This document shows, piece by piece, positions 1-10,540 of a stretch of 23,150 nt of DNA. The stretch covers positions 200,297 through 223,446 of the forward strand of contig NW_003125889.1 of the NCBI RefSeq assembly GCF_000003605.2, given 5' to 3'. The notes beneath the pieces are model-generated. The model was not told the origin of the DNA, made no database searches, and was given only the letters and a program-made list of their open reading frames with translations. The position numbers were made by a program, and so were the translations under genes. The stretch's first letter is position 1; every line of letters starts with the position of its first letter. Origin of the DNA: Saccoglossus kowalevskii. Taxonomy: Eukaryota > Hemichordata > Enteropneusta > Harrimaniidae.

Positions 1-653
1 TCGAAATCACGCCGTTGACGAAAACAACGTGTTTTTGTGAAATATGTTTTTTTGGCAACGGATTGGACGAAATATATATAAGTAAAAACGAGTATTTTAG
101 AGTTAACATTCAATATTCGTCAACAGGACTAAAAAGGTGCCACAAAATATTGTGAAAGTTGAAGCAGTCTTTGTGTAACTACTTATTTTGGTTTAGTTTG
201 CTGGAAAGGATAATTTAGTTTAAGGTACTAATACATATGCATCACACTTTAAACAGACCAAATTATAGTTGAATTGTCAAGATACAAGAATAAACATCGT
301 ATTCTACATTGTTGCAAGAAACAAAAAGGAACCGACTTCTGCGTTGTCGAAGATTTCACGGGTCTTGTTTACTACAAAATAAATCTTGGTGTTTGTTTTG
401 GCAAATAATGAGAACGGAGGAAGAAACCATCACTCTAATACGATGAGCGGGTAATATGTACTACGAAGCCAACATATTATACATGGCTACAATAATAGAA
501 ATAGCCAACCTCATATTAATGTTTTATCAAAATTATGAATGCTGACAATGTCACACATTTTGAAATGTTTATGAGATGCATTCAAATAGAGGAATTATGG
601 ATTTATTGAGTTATTTAAAACAATTTGAATTTATTGTTTATGGATATCTGTAA
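1..653. other. AT-rich stretch, no gene recognised
   Basis: No open frame of useful length, no splice-bounded exon and no repeat I can match elsewhere in the window. A TATA-like run (ATATATATAAG) lies near 70-82 but nothing downstream of it looks coding. The stretch ends at the inverted-repeat element that starts at 654. Confidence 0.6.
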
Positions 654-966
654 TTAAAGGGTGGTAGTCGTCGCGCCACGCATGCGCGAGATATATGGTT
701 CTCGTATACTAGTATAACAAAAATGGCGACTTTGACTGTTGCGCAGATCAACGAGTACAAACTGAGACGTTACCAGCTTTAATTAGGCATTTGTTAGGTG
801 ATTGGAAGATATCGAAGTAGTCACGGGCTGTAATTAGTGCAAGTCATGCCCAGGTCAAACATCATACTAGTGATTTCCATTGGAGGAGCGCATTGGATTA
901 TGGGAAAATCAGTGTTCATCAACACAAATGTCACACATGCGCAGCGCGACGACTGGCGCCCTTTAA
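654..966. mobile_element. Miniature inverted-repeat transposable element (MITE), TTAA-flanked
   Basis: A 313-bp segment with terminal inverted repeats of about 33 bp. The left end reads TTAAAGGGTGGTAGTCGTCG and continues CGCCACGCATGCGC. The reverse complement of the right end reads TTAAAGGGCGCCAGTCGTCG and continues CGCTGCGCATGTG, so only a few positions differ. It encodes no protein and is therefore a non-autonomous DNA element that would need a transposase supplied in trans. Both ends are bounded by TTAA, which could be the target-site duplication, as in piggyBac-type or Sola3-type elements, or could belong to the repeat itself. The same element recurs at 7753-8132 and, as a 3' stub, at 12144-12218. 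Superfamily assignment is open. Confidence 0.85.
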
Positions 967-1344
967 CTGTTACAGTGGCAATTGCTGTCTAATACTAATA
1001 ATAAGGTTTCTTTTTAAGAATGCTGATGCTATTTACATTACGTGGCAAAGAGACTGGTGGTAAATATGTTTCCATAATTTTGGCTTAACCAATCAGGATC
1101 AGATCATCCACTTAATTTAAACTTAAAACTTACAGGTCGATGACAATATTCGTTTGTTACACTGTAGGTTACATGTTTTATAGAAAAATAATGTTAACTA
1201 TAGGAAATAGTTTTTTTTTAAACTGTTACCACTACTAATGCAAGCCATGCATGTAACAATTCCCGTTAGTTATCAAATTTAATATATCTACATGTAGTTT
1301 GAACATAAACATGCCAGATATATATATGGATCCAGAAGCTGATG
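967..1344. other. Unassigned AT-rich DNA
   Basis: Nothing recognisable: short A and T homopolymers, no coding signal, and no copy elsewhere in the window that I could find. Confidence 0.55.
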
Positions 1345-2235
1345 CTTTATTATGATGATTTTTTTTTCATTGAAATGATTGACAATCAGTCATCTTGTAT
1401 CCGATCGTCAAACGAATACTTGTCCATATTGAGAAATTTACTCTGGAACATCATTAATTTAACAAAATGGCCATCGGTCGGCCGCTTTTAATCAGAACTT
1501 GAAACAAATGCATAGAAATTAACACGTGTCACATGAAGTACAATGTCGCTGTAAAACGTGATTGCAATTATCCAAAAAATATCAGAGACATAGCGTAAAA
1601 ACTGCATTCATTGTGAAATGGAATGTAAGGAATGCTTGATTTTGATGATTTTTTTTAAAAATTAAAACAGTCGCCATTTTGTCAGCTTGAATCTGATCGT
1701 CAAACTAATATTGTACATATGTGCAACGTTATGTATATATATAAAGTTCGCCCATTTCAGATCCGATCTGAAAAATAATGACTGATGATTTGTCACCACA
1801 ATTATGGTCACTCGTCGGTCATTTGTAACCCGTTCGTCAAACATATACATCTGTATATCTATGACATGATGTATAATGAGTATATAAAATTTGAATTCAA
1901 TCAGTCAAAACATGTCAGAAATATGGCTCTAGAACCACATTCATTAAAACAAAATGGCCGGCAGCCAGCCATTTTGAATCAGATCTGAAAAAACAAACAA
2001 ACTGACGTTCATCAAGAAACCGTAATGTATAATGTACGTACCAAGTTTGAACGAAACCCATACAAAAATTACCGAGATCCGGTTCCTGAATGCCAGAAAT
2101 GCTTGATTTTGATGATTTTTCGACACAACAATTGCCGTCTTGAATCAGACCGTGAAACAAATTGATGCGCATATGCATAATGTTATGTATGATGTATCTG
2201 TGAAGTTTGAATGTAATCGGTTCAGATATCTCTAA
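1345..2235. repeat. Degenerate tandem-like repeat block
   Basis: The same series of short motifs recurs about four times. TGATGATTT-type runs occur near 1353, 1643, 1784 and 2109. Each is followed 39-50 bp later by a GATCGTCAAAC-like word (near 1402, 1693, 1831 and 2148), and then in most units by an ATGTATAATG / AAGTTTGAA-like segment (near 1727, 1868, 2022 and 2181). Words of the form AAAATGGC or GCCATTTT with CAGATCTGAAAA appear between units, including an 8-bp inverted repeat at 1951-1958 and 1968-1975. Period is irregular (about 140-320 bp), so this is either an eroded satellite or overlapping insertions of one repeat family. Small open frames here follow the repeat and I do not regard them as genes. 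Confidence 0.65.
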
Positions 2236-2248
2236 GATATAGGTTCAG

Positions 2249-2341
2249 GCGCGCGCACGCACGCACGACCCCCCCCCCCACACACACACACACATGGACG
2301 CATGGACACACACACACACGCACGCGCGCACCCACACCCAC
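2249..2341. repeat. Compound microsatellite (GC)n/(GCAC)n/C11/(CA)n
   Basis: An alternating purine-pyrimidine tract of GC and GCAC units, an 11-base C run at 2269-2279, then CA repeats interrupted by two ATGGACGC-like words and a final CGCGCG core. It directly abuts the degenerate repeat block, and dispersed repeats often end in CA tracts. Alternating GC/CA DNA of this length can adopt a left-handed Z conformation in principle, which is inference from composition only. Confidence 0.95.
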
Positions 2342-4507
2342 AGATCAATCCATAATTACCCGTTCGGACTGCGTCTGACTGCAAGTTAATACTATGGTAA
2401 CATTGACAAAGCTTTGTTTATATTACTAGCTTACGATGCTATAAAAGATATGAAACGTAAATCACTGAACCCCAAAACACATTATAACTCATGGTACATT
2501 AACGAAATTATAGCGACATAAAATAATTGTACGCAAGGTACGTCATGGGTAAAATCGTTACAGATTAAAATAAATTCACTGCATTATTATCGAAATGGTT
2601 ATTACTCTTTTGTTACAATTCAGATCGATAAATGCTGCAATGCAACAGAAACATCTTATGCACAATTTATTCAACAAAATAATTAACTGTCTTCAGTGAC
2701 ATTCAAAATCAAAGATTACATGCGTGGGTGGAAATAATTCAGAAATATATAATCAAGTATTGAACTTGTATGGACCATTGCTGCACTGCACAGAGAATCC
2801 TTCTTCGAGATGGCAATATGGCAATAACAGTTCATCTGGATCTTGCAAACCAATGATATATATTGTTTTGAAGACAAAATATTTATTTCTATGAACTACT
2901 ACGCAACGAATAAACGCGTGTTTTTGAGCCACAACGATATTGATGCAAATTGCACGACTTAAACAAATTAAAAGAAGAAGGTAATCTTATCCAGTCAACA
3001 ATGTCACTTCTCGATTATCCAGACACATTTGGTGTACCTTTTCTATGATCTCTATAGCTAGTAGCGCATGCGCATTTCAGTTGAATTGGATCAAGATTGC
3101 CCTAGTTATCTTGTCACCTCAGTTTTCTAAATACAAAAAAATAACCTTGAAACATACTGAAATCATATCTGCATATGACCATATAACTGAACATCATTCC
3201 CATGTAATTGTGACATTTGTACGGATTATTTCTTGGGTAATGTTAGTAATAGGGAATGAATAATTTACCCTCCCTTCATATATATTCATTTTCTAGTAAA
3301 TGTACTTCAAAGATGTTTAGCGTAATTGTATTTCAAAAAAGAGTGCGCAATCGTCGACACTTCATGTATAAGACAACGATTACAAAGGCCGCTTGAAATT
3401 TGAGTTTTGCGTAAATTATGTTGTTTACGTAGGTTTAGGTAGGAGGTAGGAGATAGGAGTATGAAAGAGTGAAGAAAAAACACCATTTGCTGTCTTAGAC
3501 GTCAAATCAAAATACAGCTTGCTTCTATCTGGTGAAATAAAAATAAATTTTGATATTTATATATATTAGTTTAGAATCGTGTGGGTATTACAGCCGCCAA
3601 AGAAAGTTAACACAAACAGAGAGTTGAATGATCTAACGTTGAACTCACGATATTTTTCAGAATGGTTAAATTCATCAACAACCCAATCAAAAAACCCTGT
3701 TTTCCAGAGCAAGGAGCATTTGTCAAATAGAAAGAATAGAATCCTTACTTATTTTGTGTACGGGGGGGGGCAGAAAAAACGTTGGAAAAAGCGACATGTT
3801 TGATATCATATGCAATTAACTTTAATTCCATGGATAGAATTGTTCGTTACAAAATTATTGGTTGCATAAATATATAATGTGAAATGAAGCTTATTTTTTG
3901 AAAACCCTGGATAATTTTGAAATAGACACTTGTTGACCCGACCTTTGTAGTTCAAATTACTGGAAGTACATAACCAATCTCATTGACGAACTAGAAAACC
4001 AAAATGAAATGTCTTCAAAAACTATTTCCGCAATAATATATCTGACGAATCTAACTCATGTGAGTACCTAGTAATGTCGTCAATATGGCAAATTAAACTC
4101 TGATCAATCTATGATTGTGTTGCTGTGTTTTGTGAATGAGTTTCCCAAATGTATTTTTCCATACATCTTGCTCAATCTGTGTGGACACGGAGTTCAGATG
4201 ATATGTTTAAATTCCACCAAGAATGAACACATGTGAATATGCTTGAATCATTATAACCTAATAGCTAATGGTTTCACGCCAAAAAGGTAAACACTCACAA
4301 AATCGCCAGACACAGTCTGTGGTACCATGTATATACGCATCTAACATACAGCAACACAACACCAAGCTGAAAAAAGCCAACACAAGTTCTGTGCTATTTT
4401 GTGTTACGTGATATGCACACACGTATTCATGTCACCACAGGTAACATGCGAGTTTTCGAGTTACCAAACATGAATACTGGCATCCGAAATAGGACATCAG
4501 TATAGCC
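2342..4507. other. Unassigned AT-rich DNA
   Basis: Two kilobases without a supported gene. A 74-codon open frame at 3579-3803 has no recognisable domain and contains a nine-G run. A purine-rich GTAGG/GGTAGGAG tract lies near 3430-3460. No repeat copy elsewhere in the window was recognised. Confidence 0.5.
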
Positions 4508-4602
4508 ATATATAAATACCCCTTTACTTATTCCAAGATTGCTTACTTTAATGCCAATGAGAAGTCGTGGGAAGACAACCAGATTAATCATGATTCACAA
4601 GG
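4508..4602 (+). promoter_or_regulatory. Weak candidate promoter plus first exon ending in a splice donor
   Basis: A TATA-box-like ATATATAAATACCCC starts at 4508. About 30-40 bp downstream an open frame begins (ATG at 4551, with an upstream alternative at 4539). The frame reaches a consensus splice donor, CACAAG|GTGAGAGG, with the intron GT at 4602. The local sequence is clearly more GC-rich than its surroundings up to about 4730. No matching acceptor-bounded second exon was identified and the short peptide resembles nothing I know. This is one possible reading of a short non-repetitive, less AT-rich island. Confidence 0.2.
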
Positions 4603-4759
4603 TGAGAGGCGACTCAAGCCGACCCATGATGTTACGAAAGAGATGCAGTATTGACTCAAAGAGTACGCTGTCGCATCGACTTCCGCTGCGCGTCGGTCGA
4701 TACTGCCGCTGTACTGTCTTCGTAATAACCTTATATTATTAATGTAAATATAGGTCAAC

Positions 4760-5642
4760 TGTTTCTGTTTCCTTCTTCAATACTACAGAAGACGAGCATC
4801 TTTGTATGAATAACTTGTATGAATAAAAAAAACAACGTCAACAAGTTTAAGTCTTGGATCAAGTTACTTGAATTGTCTTTCAATTACTTGAGGAATATTA
4901 ATAATACAGTCAATCATTTTGGAATTTTATGAGATGTGCATCTGAAGACCGATTTGATTCTACTTTAAAAAAATGATATGTTTTGCGCCCAAAGCGGTAC
5001 TATAATATGGTCTTTCCACTGGATGCATTATCATTAATTTAAGAACAAATTTAGATTATTTAGTGCGCTCGCATTTCGTCCATTGTCATACTTTTGTCAA
5101 CTTGGTTGAGCTGATATTTTATTAGCAGTTTCTTAACGTATGATATATATATATATATATATATATTGCGCTTGCTATATTTTTTCCACCTTTTAAGACT
5201 GTTTCGATATTACATTTCCTATCAACCACAATTATTTCGTTTTGTTTCATTTACATGCATTTCCACGTTGTATTATCATGACTGTCTGAGTAATTGTTAA
5301 TGCTTTTCCATGTCTCAATTGACCTCGTTTGCGAGTAATATGCTCAATTGTATAATGCACTGCCAGAGTCATTTGATTATATAAATTAATAAACTACATC
5401 GGAATAAAAAAAAAATTGGTTAACTTCACACGCCTTCTTACATTCTAAACAGTGTTAAGTATGCGATTACTGATTTTTACCACGAATAAAACGATAAAAT
5501 TGAAAGATTCAGCAATTGGTTGCATTGCCAGTGCATTGACCGTATGTTAATACATGAATACTAACAATGTATTGTTCGCTTTGTCAATTGCCCGTGATAA
5601 TTCTTCGAAACTCCATTGAAAACCTAATAACTCAGTCGTGTT
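4760..5642. other. Unassigned AT-rich DNA with an (AT)12 tract
   Basis: No coding signal. It contains a perfect (AT)12 dinucleotide run at 5143-5166 and an A9-10 run near 5407. The right end, from about 5628, reads AATAACTCAGTCGTG, which faintly resembles a Pol III A box in front of the B-box-like GGTTCGAACC at 5658-5667. The spacing is too short for an intact tRNA unit. Confidence 0.55.
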
Positions 5643-5657
5643 GTGGATGATGTTGTG

Positions 5658-5667
5658 GGTTCGAACC
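5658..5667. promoter_or_regulatory. Pol III B-box-like GGTTCGAACC at the duplication edge
   Basis: The palindromic decamer GGTTCGAACC within GTGGGTTCGAACCCC matches the T-loop/B-box consensus of tRNA genes and tRNA-derived SINEs. It lies 13 bp inside the left end of the tandem duplication and is repeated at 10343-10352 in copy 2. No convincing A box or cloverleaf sits at the right distance, so it is either a SINE remnant or chance. Confidence 0.4.
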
Positions 5668-7752
5668 CCTTCCTGTTCAGTTCTAGCCAAAGCACAATGT
5701 CTAATTTACCATAGCTGTTTACAAAAACTGCCACAGTTACGTAGTTAACACAATGCCTGTTTACATAATACGTCATAGTTATCCGTAGCTTATTAACATA
5801 TTAACGCATGTGAATATAATTGTGACCTGTTTACACTCAGCTTTAAAGACAAAGACACCTGTGTTGATTTATTAAAATTAAGCAACGACCAAAACAATGG
5901 GTCATACTGGGGGATAACCAAGAGGGGGATAACTTTATTAACACTAGATGACGACGTGATTGCTTGTAAATCTGACACAATGTAAGCAAACATATAACAC
6001 GCACATACAATCCGTAAACACATACCTGTGTGCCGTTGAATGTCAATAGTTGATTTCAATCTCGTTTAGCGTTTTCTACAATATAACAGAGATATAATTG
6101 AAGTAATGTAGAAATGGGTACTATATTACGTATCAATTAGGTAAGGGATATGACTTTTAAGTCAAACAATTTATGCGAGACATCATTTTCAATTACAGAC
6201 CTATATGACTTGTCAAGATTAGATCCTTATTACTTGACATGCATTACAATATGAGGCGAATCATGGTGGGTATGACAGACAGTAATGTTTGCTTACTCAT
6301 TCCGAACACCACCTCTGAGACGACATGGTTTATGTTGTTAATTTTACTAATTAGGTGACAGTGATCTACGTCTCATGGACCTAGTAACCCTGTGTTGCTT
6401 TGTAAAGCATCTAACATCCCTTCTGTTGTGACACTCCAATTTACACATATATTAACCTTCACTTTTTTCAAACACAAGGGTGTACTCACGTTATAGTTAT
6501 GGGGGGGGGATTCAATATAATGTGCTATAAGTTGATTTGTGTTGATACCCAATGTTTACACCGCTCATTATTTCAAATAAACAAAGAATGACATTATTTG
6601 ATGTTCTTATTTGTAAATTCTGATTATTACCTCAAATATTATTTATGTTTGAAATTTAATTTGAACATACAGACAATAGGTAGACACAGTGCGCAATGAA
6701 TTGATTCCATGTAGAGTACAAGCCCTACAATAACGGACACTAACTTACTAATCTTACACGCTGTCGGATGTAAATGTTGTGTATTGCTAAATTAATGATA
6801 TACCTAGACACATACATATATTAATGTGTAGATCAAGATAGAGTGAGTGAGCAAACTAATCATATATGGTAGTGGTCGGTATCATGACAAGATGTGTTAC
6901 CCAGGGGCAATGCAGGCGATTGACACGTGGACGAGCCACCGGGAACGTAGCAATCGCACTAAATACTATAGGGCAAGGTGTTATTTGGCTTTTTAAAATT
7001 TTAATAAGACTTCTATGTACATTGTAGCTCTGATACTGATACTGATAGTATAAGCTATAACGCATTACACATTGTAAATCAGGATATCCTATTTTACGTA
7101 GCTAGCATGCGAGAAGGTGTTACATACGTGGGATAACATAGTTGCGCGCCTGAGGCTTGTTATTAAAAGGCACAATGAAAAACAGAATGAATTGGGTAGA
7201 TACAGTATGCCTAAACTGTGTGATTGATATTTATTTACATTTCATTACTAACGGTGTTATCAGTTCTAGTCGATTATATTTGTATTGTATAATAGTCGCC
7301 TTGTCATTGCGTTATACTTGTATTTACAATCGTAAATATGGGTACTTGTATTCGCCATTTGTCAGCACGCTTCATAGTGATTATAATGGATCTCCATCCA
7401 AGTTACAAGTTATAATACCTGTTTTGGTTTTTCTCTATGTGACCATAATGTCATACTGTCGGACATATTCTCTATCTGTCTAGCTCTGTTATTACTGAAT
7501 GTTCCATTAATTATTTTCCCATCACATGATAAAATATTGTTTCTCTATCTTATTTTATTGAGTTGATCTTCTTGATTTCTGACTGTTATTCTAGTTAGTG
7601 TGAAAGCTTTTGTCCAAAGTCATTTTTGTTTGAAGTACCTAGGTATTTGACATGTTGATTTTGTTTTAAAGCTATGCTGTTTAATTCTAATTCTTGCCGT
7701 TGTTTCTGTTTTTCTAACATTCAAACTTATGTCTATATTTGTAGTCTCTTCA

Positions 7753-8132
7753 TTAAAAGGCGGTAGTCGTCACGCCACGCATGCGCGAGATATATGGGTC
7801 TCATATTAACAAAGATGGCGACTTTGACTGTTGTAAGCACAAACTGAGACGTTACCAAGCTTTAATTAGGTATTTGTTAGGTGATTGGAAGGTGTCTAAG
7901 GAGTCGCCGGCAGTAATCAATGCAAGTCGCGCCCAGGTCAAACCTCATACTTGTGATTTCCATTAGAAGAGCGCATTGGATTGTTGGAAAATCCACGTTT
8001 ATCAACACAAATGTCTCACATTCACAGCGCGACATCTTGAATTTTCAAGGTGAAAATACTCCACTATCAATGTCCGAACGGAACAACAATGTGTAAGCGG
8101 ACGGTGCAGCGCGACGATTGCCACTCTTTAAC
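7753..8132. mobile_element. MITE copy inside duplication copy 1, with internal insertion
   Basis: The same inverted-repeat element as at 654-966: it starts TTAAAAGGCGGTAGTCGTCA and continues CGCCACGCATGCGC, and it ends GCGCGACGATTGCCACTCTTTAA. Internal words match in order, for example AAGATGGCGACTTTGACTG, TTTGTTAGGTGATTGGAAG and GCCCAGGTCAAAC. It is longer (380 bp) because about 80 bp is inserted near the 3' end at roughly 8030-8108. That insert is bracketed by the partial repeats CACAGCGCGAC and GCAGCGCGACG. The short open frame at 7781-7966 is a by-product of the element, not a gene. Confidence 0.85.
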
Positions 8133-9654
8133 CAATGACATTAGTTTTTGGAGTTCTTTTTTCGTTTAATAAATGTACATTTTTCGAGTTGTTTCGTTAT
8201 ATTTCTCACATTTATCTCACTGTACGCTGAAAACCGGTCTGTCCACATCACACATCGGTCTTTCGCGTCTTTTTCGATGCTGAGCTTGTTTATTTTCATT
8301 GCTGCTGTTAGTTGGCAATTCAGATTAGTATAGGTATGTCTATCTTAATTTAAATCGTGGAGCATTTTCAATTATTTTGGACATTAGTAAAATCGATAAA
8401 ACAGAGGTAAGGTGTTGTTTGACTTCAATTGATCGGTCTATAATTATTCTTGAGATACATATTATATTAGTTGTTCTGATATTCTCGACGATGTCACATT
8501 CAATCATTCCAGTTCTTGTTCTAATTCTTGTTTTATTAATTATTATTCCAAAAAAAATCTTGATAAAATGAGTCATCAAATTATTTGCCTTATGCAGCTG
8601 CATTCTATTGACCAAAGCTTCTGATGAGGTGTAATAAATATGAACTGGGAAATATCATATGTCTTAACAACTCAATGGTGATGGTGGTGTCAGGCTCTGG
8701 GTAATTTCCCTTTATCGTTTCTTTATTGTATAGTCTTTTTCACTTTTATAATATAATTCTCAAATGTTTGGTTCCCCGAGTAACAACGTTCTTTTTTAAT
8801 AATCTAATTTCGATTTAATGTTTACAAATACCACGTGGTCACGAGCACCTCTACTGGACGGAGCTTCCAGGTATCAGTCTTTGTTAACGTCGTTCACTTT
8901 TTCAATTAGACGTTTCTCTATTAAGTACAACAGTGGTTCCCTGTTACCTTCGGTCAGTTGGGTATACTCTGCTACCCTCTGATGATCTACCATTATTCAA
9001 CTAGACTAGTAGTTGGGCGTTGACTAACAAATGCATGCAATCCCTTTTTGTCAGGTTTTGCAAAGTTAGTATCGGATTACATGTTTAGCAAAAGACAAAT
9101 TTGACCTGATCTCTACGATTATAATGTCGAATGTTTCACATTCATTTATTTTCACTAATGAATAATACAAAGCATGAATGAAATAAAAAATGTATCTTTA
9201 TTTTCTGTCTGGTTCCTGTGTGATGCACGCTTGTTGAGTCAATAATTAGCATTGCTTGCTCCATGAATGTGACGTCATAGATAATGGGAATTATATGGTA
9301 TAATTGTTAAAGGATTATATTTCAATATCGAATATCTTAAATACTAATATGCAACTTCTTATCATTTGGTTTGTGAATTTTCATTTATGAATAACTGGGG
9401 TTTAGATGCGATTGTTAATACTGTCTGTAATACAATCCATTTATTTTATTCATATGCTTATTTTTCTAGATCGGTTACATTTACTGTTAATAATTCATTA
9501 ATTTTACGATATAGAATAATATAATATAATCTCCACTTTCACACGTCATCATAATTCTTATCAACTTATATAATATACGCTTTCAAATGTATATAAAAGT
9601 GTATTGCACTATTATAGCTGAAAACTATTACTAACAAACGAACATTAAATGTTA

Positions 9655-9740
9655 CACGGCATGGGAACTTGCGCACATTATAGCACCTCAATACTGAAGA
9701 CTTGATAATGGCTGAACCATACTCACTAACCTCAAAAGTC
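9655..9740 (-). repeat. Decayed tRNA-like segment (SINE head), copy 1
   Basis: On the minus strand this reads GTTAGTGAGTATGGTTCAGCC and onward to GCGCAAGTTCCCATG. It aligns with the better-preserved tRNA-like segment at 16853-16938. The A-box region (GGTTCAG) is still recognisable, but the B box has been lost (CAAGTTCCCAT in place of GGTTCAAATC). Pol III promoter activity is therefore unlikely. Confidence 0.6.
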
Positions 9741-10390
9741 TGATTGTATTGATGGATATGGTCATTCAACCATTTTACCCTGTGATTCGGAAGACTTTCA
9801 ACCCGGACAATCTTCACAATTTACTGACTACATGTCTATACAATAATGAACTCGGGTGAATCATGTACACTGTAGGTCATTATTTTCTGGGGTAACTGGT
9901 GAAGCAAACCAATCTGCCTAGTTTGAATTGAAATGTCATTATTCAAGATGGTGGACTAGAAATAAGGAAGGCTGTTGGAGATGTCAGCAAACAGTACTGT
10001 ATATATATTTTAGCACTGATATGATAGGTCTGGGAAAACACTGACTCTTGCCGCATGATGAATTAAGGAACATATACATGTTCGAGTATATTCTTACTTA
10101 TTATTTGGGTTGTAATGCAACAATCTGTTCACATTAGTATATTTTGTAGCTCTACCACAAATGAAAATGTTAATTTGTTTTGATGATTTGCACCTCGTAT
10201 TTATGTACTCGTGTGTTAGGATATGTGTATGGATCAGAATGATACTTGAGTTTTAGAAAGAATCAAATAATGATATTGTATATTAAGCATACCGAATTTG
10301 AAGGTATTGTTGGGGATATACGATTCAAGGATGAATGTTGTGGGTTCGAACCCCTTCCTGCTCAGTTCTAGCCAAGGCACAAGGTCTAAT

Positions 10391-10540
10391 TTACCATAGC
10401 TGTTTACAAACCTGCCATAGTTACGTAGTTAACACAATGCCTGTTTACATAATATGCCATAGTTACGTAGCTAAAACAATGCCTGTTTACATAATATGCC
10501 ATAGTTACGTAGCTAAGACAATGCATGTTTACAAAACATG
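10391..10540. repeat. 42-bp minisatellite, about 3.5 units, expanded in copy 2
   Basis: TGTTTAC starts at 10401, 10442, 10484 and 10526, a period of 41-42 bp. Each unit carries GCCATAGTTACGTAG. The corresponding part of copy 1 (5710-5830) shows only about one and a half to two recognisable, eroded units. Because 42 is a multiple of three, the array keeps a frame open and yields a repeating 14-residue peptide in the frame spanning 10335-10595. I treat that frame as an artefact of the repeat. Confidence 0.88.

Larger units (their letters stand above)
5645..10328. repeat. Large direct tandem duplication, copy 1 (about 4.7 kb)
   Basis: This segment aligns end to end with 10329-14053. It starts at GGATGATGTTGTGGG and ends at TACGATTCAA. 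Blocks such as 5850-7240 (matching about 10565-11945) and 9070-9990 (matching about 12845-13860) show by eye only a few differences per 100 bp, including identical intervening non-coding words, so the duplication is recent relative to the third copy at 16030. Copy 1 holds sequence missing from copy 2: about 85 bp near 7310-7395, about 460 bp near 7515-7975, about 130 bp near 8375-8505, about 190 bp near 8765-8950 and roughly 100 bp near 10010-10185. No open frame is preserved between the copies, so this is duplicated non-coding DNA. Confidence 0.93.

Noticed and set aside
3579-3803. 74-codon open frame
   Set aside because: No recognisable domain, start context or splice context, and it includes a G homopolymer. 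Consistent with chance.
6503-6510. Poly-G length difference between copies (about 8-9 against 6)
   Set aside because: Ordinary homopolymer slippage or sequencing error. It says little about biology.
7157-7483. 108-codon open frame, the longest in the window
   Set aside because: The corresponding part of copy 2 is interrupted by indels and does not keep the frame. The composition is hydrophobic and AT-driven, and no domain is seen.
8148-8333. Hydrophobic 61-codon frame resembling a membrane peptide
   Set aside because: The matching sequence in copy 2 (from about 12233) has an early stop, so it is not conserved between near-identical duplicates.
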